Below are positions 54,481 through 64,000 of a stretch of 64,000 nucleotides of DNA, in pieces (the stretch's first letter is position 1; every line of letters begins with the position of its first letter). The stretch is from Plasmopara viticola. Taxonomy: Eukaryota; Oomycota; Peronosporomycetes; Peronosporales; Peronosporaceae. The stretch lies in NCBI GenBank assembly GCA_001695595.3, contig MBPM02000039.1:496001-560000 (forward strand), in the 5' to 3' direction. The notes under the pieces are model-generated. The model was not told the origin of the DNA, ran no database searches, and saw nothing but the letters and a program-made list of their open reading frames with translations. Position numbers and translations under genes: made by a program.

Positions 54481-55740
54481 AAGACTTTATAAGGTGCCAA
54501 TGAAATTTAATCACAAATTACATATTTGTGTCAGACTCCGGAACGCAAAGATTTAAAAGAGACGCAAAATATCACATTTGCTTAGGTCCAAAAAAAGAAA
54601 CTCTGTATGTTTCACTTGGAAGAGAGCGTCCAGACTTAAGTATGCTACAAAATATGAGGGTATCAAGGGCACATGCAGGTACACACCTAACGACTTGCGC
54701 CAACGCAAGGATAAGCTCTCGTCGCGCACGCTGTTTATGTATTGATCATTTACAGCAGGAAAAAAAAGGTTTCGAATTGTCTCATTACCGCAAGATTCCA
54801 ATTTTACGAATTAGTTATTGACTATGAAGTAATAAAGTGCGTAAGTACTTATGTATATTTCCTTTTGATAAATACATCAAGGACCTTCGTTTCAATAAAA
54901 TAACGATTCGAGCTTTACTCAAATAGAGCTAGAAGCCACAGTACAGCGAGCAATCTACTAGTAAATTCAATTGTGATGAGAGCGCGAACAGCGAGTGGAT
55001 GTGCCAAAGAAGCGGACGCTGCAACTTTATCAAGTCGTAAAGAATCACTAGCTGTCCGCAAGACCATCGAAATTGCGTGAGTGAGCGACTGTCATGCAAG
55101 TGCAAATGGACTTCCACAACAACGAGCGGAGTACCGCACATAGAATCCCAGGGTAAGGCTGTCAAAATTCGATGCAAGAGGATGTATGTGACGCGCGAAG
55201 TCACGTCAAGGAAAACAGAGTCAGATTGCTCAGGTGTGGACTCCTACAATGCATGAATGTAATACAGTTGCGGAGGAAGCTTATCAAGGTCAGTCGTTGG
55301 ACGAGGCTTTAGCGGGCGAAGTCGGTGAAGGGGAAGGAGTGTTAGTTGCTTATATTAGATGATAAAATTTTGCGACTTCTTTCATTACTATAGCCCAATT
55401 CGTGGCTCTTAGCCATCTCCTGCCACCGTATCGAGGGCTATCACTCTTTGTTTCTCCATCTGATCTCTTACACATCCTTGATTATTTTCGGTCATTATGA
55501 TGTCTTGAGTTCCAATGATTATGGAACATCTGGAACTTTCTTCTTGTCTTAAAAAGCGTCTATCCCAATGGATACTACTAATGCGAATGTATTTTAGGAA
55601 TGTTACATTATAATGCGTAAGAGCCGTTACCGGCAAAACTGCTGGTGACGACGCTTACGTCACATGACCTCCCGTCAAGAAGATGCCTAATCTAAACGAT
55701 AGAGCTCATTTTTTTTGAATTATCAATAATGGTCGATAAG
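54480..55740 (-). repeat. Upstream repeat and gypsy-associated (LTR-like) repeat (unit 1)
   Basis: Homologous to 37,380-38,960 (less the SINE) and to 60,800-62,030. The SINE's empty site is at 54,945. No gene. Confidence 0.5.
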
Positions 55741-58372
55741 TCCAAAAGTCTGCCTTAGATTCTCCACAGGCTCCAAGGTGGCTTCCTTCTTGGTTTCATC
55801 AATCCACCATACTTTGTACTGTACGTTCCTTACGATGTCCAATCACGGCTGCAACGAGTCGACCTTCGGTGTCATCGACCTTGGTGACCTTATTCTCCTT
55901 TTGCCGACGTATAAGGTTCTTGCGATACATCTTCAACACTGAAATGTAAAACACTGGGAGCAGCTCCAATCCCTTCACTATGTTCGGCTCATAAGAATCT
56001 CGCGAAACTTTCTCCACGATCAGGAATGGGCTAACATATTTTGGTGCGAGTTTCAAATTGAGCAAAGGCTTTGTGATATCCAGATTCTTGCCGTCCTAAA
56101 GCACCATATCGCCAACTGAAAAGTCTTGGACAAGTCTAGTCTGGTCCTGTGCGAGCTTGAGAACGTTTCTTGACATAATAGGTACGCTTTTGCTGATTTT
56201 TCCCATTTGTGAAGTTCTGGCTTTAATGCCACATTATTCGGTATATAGGAACATATCCTAGATCCGCTTTGAATGATGATTGCATGCCAATTGTAGAATG
56301 TACGCGTCGATAATAGGCTATCTCAGCCGAATGCGAAAAGTTATCCCAATCATTTTGTGCTGGGTTGACGACGCCTCAAGAAATCGGCTATTTTTTTCTT
56401 TTTGTCTATCCGTTTGTGACCTGCGATTGCTTGCCATAAGTGAGATGTGAATTTGGTGTCTCGGTCGATCATAATGGTTGTATAGTATGCCATGATTTTT
56501 CATCTTTTTCTAAGGTTGTTGGGTCTTCTGCAGTATCATTCGTTGTCTTCGTAACGGTGAACAGGGTCCTTTTTTCTAAGCGATCAACAATCATTTTGGC
56601 GGCATTGAGACCACTTTTGGTCTCCAGAAAGGACACGATGAGATTCATTGAATTGTCGACCCATTTACCTCTTAAAATATCCGAAGATTGAAGTAATTGT
56701 GGCGGTCTTGTCTGCCTAGTCTTGTTCGACTGAGAAATTTCACAAATTTTGATATAGCACTAGATATCCTTCGTCATTTTCGGCCTGTAGAATAATCTTG
56801 GAAAATTCTGGGCGACCGGCCTGTCGATACAAAGTTATTAATTTCTCAGATGACGCAATTCATAGATCTCCGTCGTCGGGAATAAATAGTCGTGAAGTCT
56901 CATCTTCGCCTGTTTGATAATACAAAATACCATTATGCATTTAGTATCTTGGCACATCATCTCTCTTATTCAGCTTCTTGTTAATATTGATGATATACTG
57001 TAGGTCTCTGTTCGACGAATACATTAGCTTTGCGGATTGAGTAGCTGTACCCTTGTTCGTCCTGACTGTCACCGCGATCTCGCGGTTCTTAGCTGCTTCC
57101 AGTAGCTTTTTTGCAAGCTTTACTTTCGAAATTCGGATTGCGTGACAGTGCATCATCCACGGTGTTAGTTTTACCGGTAACGTACTTGAACATAATATGT
57201 AATTTTGCAAGCTCATTTCGCCATCGAGCTACTCTGCAATTTGTGGTTTTTTGCGTCAGGATCATCTCAAAACTTTAGTGATCTGTTTTGACCGTGAATG
57301 GTCGATCAAAAAGACACACGCGCCATACTTTAAGCGCATGCATAATTGCAAGAAGCTCTTGCTCACGAACAGAATATTTATCTCGACTGGCTTCATCTTT
57401 CGACCAGTAAAAGCGATTAGATGCTCAAGCCCTCCCTCGAAATAGTCGACTTGCTCATATCGTTGCGATTTGACCAAGGGCGACGCAAGTCACCCCGTGC
57501 GCTTATTTATCAAGATCACCTTGGAGCAAGATCACCCCGGCCGCAAATTTCGAGGCGTCCTACACCGAATGGTTTAGAAACGTCCAGAAGTCTAGAACAG
57601 GTGGAGGCGTCAAGGGACGCTTGCATTTGGTTAAGCAGCGCAGCCGGTCGCCCGAAAGCCCGATCGCTACTCGAGGATGTTTTTCTCAATACTGTGGTGA
57701 AGTGGTCCTTGTAGAACTTGGGATATGAACTATTGGACCTAAAAAGCACTTGCTTCTTTGTCTTGAACATAGGCCATTCTGCAATGTTCTTAATTTTGTC
57801 AGGTCCATTCGGCCACCTTTTCGTCTGGAAAAGTCTCTTAGGCTTGGAATCTCGTCCACGCAGAACTGGCACTTTGATCACTTGATGTAAAGTTGCTGTT
57901 CTTCCCACCGTTTGAGCCCACGGTCTATAGCCATAACGTGGTGTGCGACATCTTCATTGTGCGTGAACACGTAGACGGCGTCAAAGTTGATTCTCATTAC
58001 ATCCCTCATATCATTACATACTTTCTGCAAAAGCAGGTTGATCGTACTCGGGCTTTCGCTTAGCCCCATTGGAGCGATAATTCCCTCAATTTGAATATAT
58101 GGGGTCGAAAGTGCGGTAGATGCGATATCCGATTCACGCAATCTATCTTGATAGTAACTTCTAAGAGGGTTTATGCACGAGAATCAATGACTTTCAGACA
58201 AAGCGTCAAAGATGTCATCCTCCGCGGCATCGGTATCGCCGGGAAAATCTTCCCTAGATTTAGCTGACGAGAAGCGTGTACAATGCGCCAAACTAAAGGC
58301 TTTTGGACACAAAAAAAAGGCAGACGTTCTTTTTAGAATAAAGCCTGCTTGAATCATCACTATGGTCCATTC
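55740..58372 (-). mobile_element. Ty3/gypsy chromovirus, truncated and decayed (unit 1)
   Basis: Chromodomain region 56,065-55,740 (GRLVAAVIGHRKE), integrase pieces 56.15-56.9 kb, RNase H 57.1-57.6 kb (EHLIAFTGRKMKPVE at 57,425), RT thumb 57.5-57.9 kb, and RT palm 57.88-58.14 kb (IAPMGLSESPSTINLLLQKV). The YxDD region reads NFDAVYVFTHNED, where the second Asp of the usual FDDVYVFT-like box is Ala, so RT is dead. The element ends abruptly at about 58,372 against NCAPH2 sequence, which is the tandem-duplication junction. Confidence 0.8.
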
Positions 58373-58376
58373 TTGG

Positions 58377-58915
58377 ATTGTGGCAACGAAAGGCAAAGTG
58401 GAGAAGCTTGATGCGCCGAGTAGAAGCGCGGGAGAAACAAAGTGCCCACGCCTTGTTGCTTCGGGAACAAGCGAGAAAAAGCGATGGAAGAGAAGGAGAG
58501 GGATGATTGTGATCCATTTTCACTATCAACAGCAACTGCTCGACTGGATTTGGCTATTTAAAAGGACGGTGCAATTGGCAACAATGGCGAAAATACCGAC
58601 AATGACGACGATATGGGGTATGAGGATGGAGGTAAGGGGGCAGATTGGAAACAAGACAACAAAATAGGTGAACATTCGGGTCTGATTGTACCGGAAATGC
58701 TCAGTTGTGAGGACATTTGCCGGCAACATTAGGCCACTTTTATGGCTGGCGCGGAAAAGTACGTGCGGGCGACCGAATTAAGCAAAAAAGTGACCGAGTG
58801 GCAGGAGAAACTCACGCCACTTTTAAAGCAACAGGACACTCGACCACCTTTCGACATTCATCGCTACGGTCGAGAGATTATTTGGTGGCCGTTTGAAAAG
58901 CGACGAAAAGCGTAG
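58377..58915 (+). pseudogene. NCAPH2: NCAPH2 3' fragment, second copy
   Basis: Begins mid-gene at 'tgtggcaacgaaaggcaaag' (counterpart 52,055) and runs to the terminal TAG at 58,913-58,915. It carries the same in-frame TAG (58,730-58,732), so that stop predates the duplication. From about 58,600 to the end it is essentially identical to 52,280-52,595, while 58,377-58,590 differs at many positions and has lost about 20 bases. Only the linker and C-terminal domain (AEKYVRATELSKKV, PPFDIHRYG) remain. Confidence 0.9.
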
Positions 58916-59316
58916 CTAAAAAAAAGTTATACGTACAAGCCCCAGAGCTTCAATGTTGTAAAACCTAATTTGATGAGCAAATAGGTCGAAGTTGCTACTC
59001 TCTCGAGATTTCGATCGCGCAAAGTGCTCCTTGTGCTATAACGTGTACCTACCTATAAGGCCCTTTCGAGATGAAAAGAAGGCAAATACGATTTCGAAGA
59101 TTTGTACTCCATGCTGCTCTTCGAATAGTAACATGGCTGTCGTAGAATATTTTGTATACAACAACTTTGGATGGCAAGAATTGCACTAAACGTTAAGGCT
59201 AAACTTTAACATCGCAGAATGAATGAAAGACCGATTGAATTATCGTTTAGCTTTTACAAAACCAATACTACGACAAATTCAAGCAAATCGTGAAAAATGA
59301 GCCCGTTTGGTTATTC
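58916..59316. other. Spacer between NCAPH2 fragment and GIP-like gene (unit 2)
   Basis: No gene. Nearly identical to 52,596-52,999. Confidence 0.5.
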
Positions 59317-60069
59317 TCACAAACTTGTAAGAGTCGACAGATAGGCGTAGATGTATTCGAGCGCGATCCCAATGTTTGCGATCAGAGCCTTGTCGTAATT
59401 GTTCGCAGTACTCACTAGACCAATCAATTCGTCTTTGCCATCGTCTCTCTTCATGATAAGAGGGCCACCTTGGTCAACCTTCGTGAGCCCTTTCCCCGGT
59501 TCACCTTGGGTGCACATAAATGCTGGGAGGCCAAAGCCCGTCGCAGCAAGGCAAGTTTTGTCGTCCAATACGGACAACACGACGCTATGCAGCACATCCG
59601 AGACAGCGTCAACGTTGTTCGGATCCGTGCTTAACCATCCCAATGCAGTGGTTGGCGTTTTTGCAGGAATGACGCGGTCGGCCTGATCACGCAATGGCAG
59701 CTGGATGAATGGGGCATCGTGTGATCCGTCGAGCAGGACAAGAGCAAAGTCATAAGAGCGGGTCACGCTGTTGTATTGCGGATGAGTGTTGTTACTCTTG
59801 ATCGGTAGCGCTATAACATCTGTAGAGCCCTTGGAATAGAGTGTTCCCACTGACACGTACGAGGGACACAGCTCCAAGCAGGACGCAGTCGTGAGCACGA
59901 CAGAAAAGGAAATGAGAACGCCACCACAAAGAGCCTCACTGTCTACTTCGTGACGAAAGTTGGCCATATACGGAGCGCCCGACTTTGAAAAAACAACTTC
60001 TCCACCGAGAATGGCAGAGACGACACCGATCGCGAGCGATCCGAGGGCAGCGATGGAAATTACTTTCAT
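59317..60069 (-). CDS. GIP-like secreted trypsin-fold pseudoprotease (tandem unit 2)
   Basis: 250 aa from the ATG at 60,069 (open upstream to 60,207). Same signal peptide and dead triad as the unit 1 copy (Ser63, Asp107, Gln200). Over the 296-codon open frame it differs by seven residues: one in the upstream extension (Ala/Ser before TMK) and six in the protein. These are Asp-Met to Glu-Val at 41-42, Asn103 to Thr (removing an NRS glycosylation site), Gly146 to Leu in the GWG motif, the Cys before DKAL (225) to Tyr, and Lys to Ala near the C-terminus. The GWG change and the cysteine loss are unusual for the fold. They may mean that this copy is starting to decay, or that it has a different surface. 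Still open and still secreted by sequence. Confidence 0.85.
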   Translation of the reverse strand: MKVISIAALGSLAIGVVSAILGGEVVFSKSGAPYMANFRHEVDSEALCGGVLISFSVVLTTASCLELCPSYVSVGTLYSKGSTDVIALPIKSNNTHPQYNSVTRSYDFALVLLDGSHDAPFIQLPLRDQADRVIPAKTPTTALGWLSTDPNNVDAVSDVLHSVVLSVLDDKTCLAATGFGLPAFMCTQGEPGKGLTKVDQGGPLIMKRDDGKDELIGLVSTANNYDKALIANIGIALEYIYAYLSTLTSL

Positions 60070-60229
60070 GGTAGAGTTGAGCAAGTGGACAGGAGCTAGC
60101 AGATTTAAAACTGCGAAGAGTGGACGTGCTGTCGAATAACGCGCAGCGACGAGAACCGGTACAAGCAGGGAAAACTTAACGTGTGGCTTGCTACCGCTGG
60201 ACTTCAATATAGCTCATGTACAAGAAGCC

Positions 60230-60800
60230 ACAAATCAATCATTTGGGAGTTGTTGAGACATTCTGGCGTAAAAATGTGTAGGAAACAGCAGGTTTGTCAT
60301 GCACTTTGTTGAAATCATAACATGTGGTTGATAGTGGCGCGTTTCAAGTATGCGGAAGACAGATTGTTTGCCCAGCCGTGTGGAACGTTTGAAGTGGCTT
60401 GAGACGTCACAGGGTTGATGGAGAAGCCGCAGCACTCAGCCACGAAAAATTGATGAAGTGATAGGCGTTGTAAAAGACGCCCTTGTAAAATAATCCCTTA
60501 GAGGTATAAACGTCGTGGTCAGGCAATCTGATTACGGGCAGAGAGCCGCCACACTCTAGACTTCCACGACAATATGGTCCGCCAAGAACGTATTGAGAGG
60601 CGGTGCATGCAATGCCAGGAAAGAGCTCAGGAAAACCAGACGCGAAGCAAGGGCCATTTAAATTGTACCGTAAACTCACTAGTCGAGGGGATAGCCATTT
60701 ATGCAAATCTTTGCCGAGCTTATTAGCAACATTGCTTCGATGAGGATCTCTACCGTAACAAAAAATAAACGAGGCGATAAAGTTGTGAGCTAAGGTAAGA
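60230..60800 (-). other. GIP upstream region with remnants (unit 2)
   Basis: Nearly identical to 53,900-54,480; same decayed small-gene pieces. Nothing intact. Confidence 0.4.
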
Positions 60801-62030
60801 CTTTATAAGGTGCCAATGAAATTTAATCACAAATTACATATTTGTGTCAGACTCCGGAACGCAAAGATTTAAAAGAGACGCAAAATATCACATTTACTTA
60901 GGTCCAAAGAAAGAAACTCTGTATGTTTCACTTGGAAGAGAGCGTCCAGACTTAAGTATGCTATAAAATATGAGGGTATCAAGGGCACATGCAGGTACAC
61001 ACCTAACGACTTGCGCCAACGCAAGGATAGGCTCTCGTCGCGCACGCTGTTTATGTATTGATCATTTACAGCAGGAAAAAAAAGGTTTCGAATTGTCTCA
61101 TTACCGCAAGATTCCAATTTTACGAATTATTTATTGACTATGAAGTAATAAAGTGCGTAAGTACTTATGTATATTTCCTTTTGATAAATACATCAAGGAC
61201 CTTCGTTTCAAAAAAATAACGATTCAAGCTTAACACAAATAGAGCTAGAAGCCACAGTGCAGCGAGCGATCTACTAGCAAATTCAATTGTGATGAGAGCG
61301 CGAACAGTGAGTGGATGTGCCAAAGAAGCGGATGCTGCAACTTTATCAAGTCGTAAAGAATCACCAGCTGTCCGCAAGACCATAGAAATTGCGTGAGTGA
61401 GCGACTGTCATGCAAGTGGAAATGGACTTCCACAGCAACGAGCGTTGTACCGCATATATGATGCAAGATGATGTATATGACGCGCGAAGTAACGCCAAGG
61501 AAAACAGAGTCAGATTGCTCAGGTGTGTACTCCCACAATGCATGAACGTAACACAGTTGCAGAGAAAGCTTATTGAGGTCAGTCGTTGGACGAGGCTTTA
61601 GCGGGCGAGGGGGCGAAGTCGGTGAAGGGGAAGGAGTGTTAGGTGCTTAAAAGCAAATTTAAAAGTGATATTAGATGGGAAACTTTTGCGACTTCTTTTC
61701 TTACTAAAGCCCAATTCGTGGCTCGAAGCCATCTTCTGCTACCATATCAAGGGCTATCCTTCTTCGTTTCTCCATCTGATCTCTTACACATCCTAGATTA
61801 TTCTCGGTCAATAAGATGTCTTGATTTTCAATGATTATGGGTCATCTGGAACTTTCTTCTGGTCTTAAAAAATGTCTATTTCTATAAATAAAACTAATGC
61901 GAATGTATCTAGTAATGTTAGATTATATTGCGTAAGAGCCGTTACCGGCAATACTGCTGGTGACTACGCTTACGTCACATGATCTCCATGCCTAATCGAA
62001 ACGATAGAGCTCATCTTTTATGAAGTTTCA
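60800..62030 (-). repeat. Upstream repeat and gypsy-associated (LTR-like) repeat (unit 2)
   Basis: Homologous to 54,480-55,740. The SINE's empty site is at 61,260. Several small indels relative to unit 1, including loss near 61,450. Confidence 0.5.
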
Positions 62031-62447
62031 ATAACGGTCAATGAGTCCGAAAATTTGCCTTGAATTCGCCACGGGCTCCAAAGTGGCTTCCTTCTTGGTT
62101 TCACCAATCCACCATACTTTGTACTGTACGTTTCCTGTGTCCTTACGATGTCCAATCAAGGCTGCAACGAGTCGTCCTTCGGTGTCATTGACCTTGATGA
62201 CCTTATTCACCTTTTGCTGATGTTTAGAGCCCTTGCGATACGGCTTCAACAGTGAAATGTAAAACACTGGGAGCAGTTCCAGTTCCTTCGATATTTTCAG
62301 CTCATAGAAATCTCGTGAAACTTTCTTCACGATCAGGAATGGGCCCACATAATTTGGTGCGGGTTTATAAATTGAGCAAAGGCTTTGCGATATCCAGATT
62401 CTTGCCATACCAAAGCACCATATCACCAACTTAAAAGTCTTCGACAA
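62028..62447 (-). pseudogene. Gypsy integrase C-terminus and chromodomain (unit 2, best preserved)
   Basis: The longest chromodomain frame in the window (139 codons). It reads YKPAPNYVGPFLIVKKVSRD, then LLPVFYISLLKPYRKG (integrase 'HPVFHVSLLKPY' motif), then GRLVAALIGHRKDTGNVQYK and VWWIGETKKEATLEPVANSR, a chromodomain with the aromatic WW and the 'T.EP..N' ending. This places the element among chromoviruses. The frame starts after the integrase core, which is frameshifted away. Confidence 0.85.
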
Positions 62448-64000
62448 GTTAAGCCTGGCCCTGTGCGACCTTGAGAAACGTTTCTTGAAAAAATTATCGC
62501 AATCATATTGTGCTGGGTTGACGACGCCTCAAGAAATCGGCTATATTTTTTTTTGTCTATCCGTTTGTGACCTGCGATTGCTTGCCATAAGTGAGATGTG
62601 AATTTGGTGTCTCGGTCGATCATAATGGTTGTATAGTATGCCATGATTTTTCATCTTTTTCTAAGGTTGTTGGGTCTTCTGCAGTATCATTCGTTGTCTT
62701 CGTAACGGTGAACAGGGTCCTTTTTTCTAAGCGATCAACAATCATTTTGGCGGCATTGAGACCACTTTTGGTCTCCAGAAAGGACACGATGAGATTCATT
62801 GAATTGTCGACCCATTTACCTCTTAAAATATCCGAAGACTGAAGTAATTGTGGCGGTCTAGTCTGCTTAGTCTTGTCCGACTGAGAAATTTCACAAATTT
62901 TGATATAGTGCTAGATGTCCTTCGTCATTTTCGGCCTGTAGTATAATCTTGGAAAATTCTGGGCGACCGGCCTGTCGATACAAAGTTATTATTTTCACAG
63001 ATGACTCAATTCTTTAGATCTCCGTCGTCGAGAATGAAAAGTCGTGAAGTCTCATCTTCGCCTGTTTGATAATACAAAATACCATTATGCAATGAGTATC
63101 TTGGCACATCATCTCCTTTTTTTAGCTTCTTGTTGATATTGATGATATACTGTAGGTCTCTGTTCGACGAATACATTAGCTTTGCGGATTGAGTAGCTGT
63201 ACCCTTGTTCGTCCTGACTGTCACCGCGATCTCGCGGTTCTTAGCCGCTTCCAGTAGCTTTTTTGCAAGCTTTACTTTCGAAATTCGGATTGCGTGACAG
63301 TGCATCATCCACGGTGATAGTTTTACCGGTAGCGTACTTGAACATAATATGTAATTTTGCGAGCTCATTTCGCCATCGAGCTACTCTGCGATTTGTGGTC
63401 TTTTGCGTCAGGATCATCTCGAAACTTTAGTGATCTGTTTTGACCGTGAATGGTCGATAGAAAAGACACACGCGCCATACTTTAAGCGCATGCATAATTG
63501 CAAGAAGCTCTTGCTCACGAACAGAATATTTTATCTCGGCTGGCTTTATCTTTCGACCAGTAAAAGCGATTAGATGCTCAAGCCCTCCCTCGAAATAATC
63601 GACTTGCTCATATCGTTGCGATTTGACCAAGGGCGACGCAAGTCACCCCGTGCGCTTATTTATCAAGATCACCTTGGAGCGAGATCACCCCGGCCGCAAA
63701 TTTCGAGGCGTCCTACACCGAATGAATTAGAAACGTCCAGAAGTCTAGAACAGGTGGAGGCGTCAAGAGACGCTTGCATTTGGTGAAGCAGCGCAGCCGG
63801 TCGCCCGAAAGCCCGATCGCTACTCGAGGATGTTTTTCTCAATACTGTGGTGAAGGTCCTTGCAGAACTTGGGATATGAACTATTGGGCCTAAAAAGCAC
63901 TTGCTTCTTTGTTATGAACATAGGCCATTCTGCAATGTTCTTAATTTTGTCAGGTCCATTCCGCCGCCTTTTCGTCTGACAAAGTCTCTTAGGCTTGGAA
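62448..64000 (-). mobile_element. Ty3/gypsy chromovirus, decayed (unit 2, continues past the edge)
   Basis: Integrase pieces 62.5-63.0 kb (DRDTKFTSHLWQAIAGHKR near 62,620), a spacer and RNase H to 63,630 (YSVREQELLAIMHALKVW near 63,540-63,490), then the RT thumb to the window end. About 190 bases present in unit 1 near 56,190-56,380 are missing at 62,490. A short duplicated 'caagatcacctt/gagatcacccc' stretch at 63,664-63,690 disrupts RNase H as in unit 1. Confidence 0.8.

Larger units (their letters stand above)
52050..58372. repeat. Tandem duplication, unit 1
   Basis: Order: NCAPH2 3' end, spacer, GIP-like gene (-), upstream remnant, gypsy-associated repeat, gypsy (-). The same order restarts at 58,373-58,377. 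Identity is very high over most of the unit. The unit is about 6.3 kb. Confidence 0.9.
58373..64000. repeat. Tandem duplication, unit 2 (runs off the window)
   Basis: Repeats 52,050-57,850 in the same order. The last bases, 'aagtctcttaggcttggaa', correspond to 57,833-57,851, so about 520 bases of the unit are beyond the edge. Compared with unit 1 it lacks about 190 bases of gypsy sequence near 62,490. Confidence 0.9.

Noticed and set aside
1..64000. RxLR or Crinkler effectors
   Set aside because: No frame with a signal peptide followed by an RxLR-EER or LxLFLAK-type motif was seen on either strand.
1..64000. tRNA, rRNA or CRISPR features
   Set aside because: No cloverleaf with a T-loop box in context, no ribosomal sequence and no regularly spaced short repeats were found. 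'ggttcgag'-type strings near 28,107 and 28,200 lack tRNA context.

Overview
The window looks like an accessory, repeat-rich stretch of an oomycete genome (Peronosporales: Phytophthora or a downy mildew). The basis is a family of secreted trypsin-fold pseudoproteases of the glucanase inhibitor protein (GIP) type, set among decayed Ty1/copia, Ty3/gypsy-chromovirus and APE-type LINE elements. Real coding capacity is low. I support five intact protein genes, all GIP-like. Three more GIP copies are clearly pseudogenes, and one locus keeps only a GIP 3' flank. Almost everything else is old transposon sequence, duplicated flanks, or fragments of a captured host gene (condensin-2 subunit H2, NCAPH2).

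Layout. 1-9 kb: diverged repeat blocks carrying GIP pseudogenes at 3.0-3.75 and 7.6-8.25 kb, plus a SINE-like insertion at 2.0-2.3 kb. 8.9-12.65 kb: a duplicated block (F) without a recognisable gene. 12.7-13.5 kb: a gypsy integrase remnant. 14.15-15.37 kb: a gypsy-associated repeat joined to an orphan GIP 3' flank that holds a second SINE. 15.39-19.60 kb: a complete but dead copia element with both LTRs. 20.48-21.24 kb: an intact, divergent GIP-like gene. 23-29.1 kb: a decayed LINE with endonuclease and reverse transcriptase traces. 29.1-31.0 kb: direct repeat of the start of the window. 31.1-32.1 kb: possible LINE C-terminal remnant on the minus strand. 32.6-35.15 kb: inverted copy of the 1.84-4.25 kb block, with a GIP pseudogene.

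35.14-50.88 kb is a large inverted repeat. Its arms (about 35.14-39.78 and 46.52-50.88 kb) each hold a near-identical GIP-like gene, a small unidentified gene remnant, and a gypsy 3' end. The 6.7 kb spacer contains the rest of the gypsy element and an inverted copy of block F. Inside that copy, a segment of about 0.58 kb is flipped back to direct orientation.

50.88-52.60 kb: decayed NCAPH2 sequence. From about 52.05 kb to the window end there is a head-to-tail tandem duplication with a unit of about 6.3 kb: NCAPH2 3' end, GIP-like gene (-), upstream remnant, gypsy (-). Its junction is near 58,375, and the second unit runs off the right edge.

The recurring module is GIP-like gene, upstream remnant, gypsy-associated repeat and gypsy chromovirus. 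It occurs four times (35-43, 46.5-50.5, 53-58.4 and 59.3-64 kb). The four GIP copies are far more alike than much of their flanking DNA. This fits recent segmental amplification and gene conversion of an apoplastic counter-defence gene family. All domain calls come from reading motifs by eye; no database search was run.
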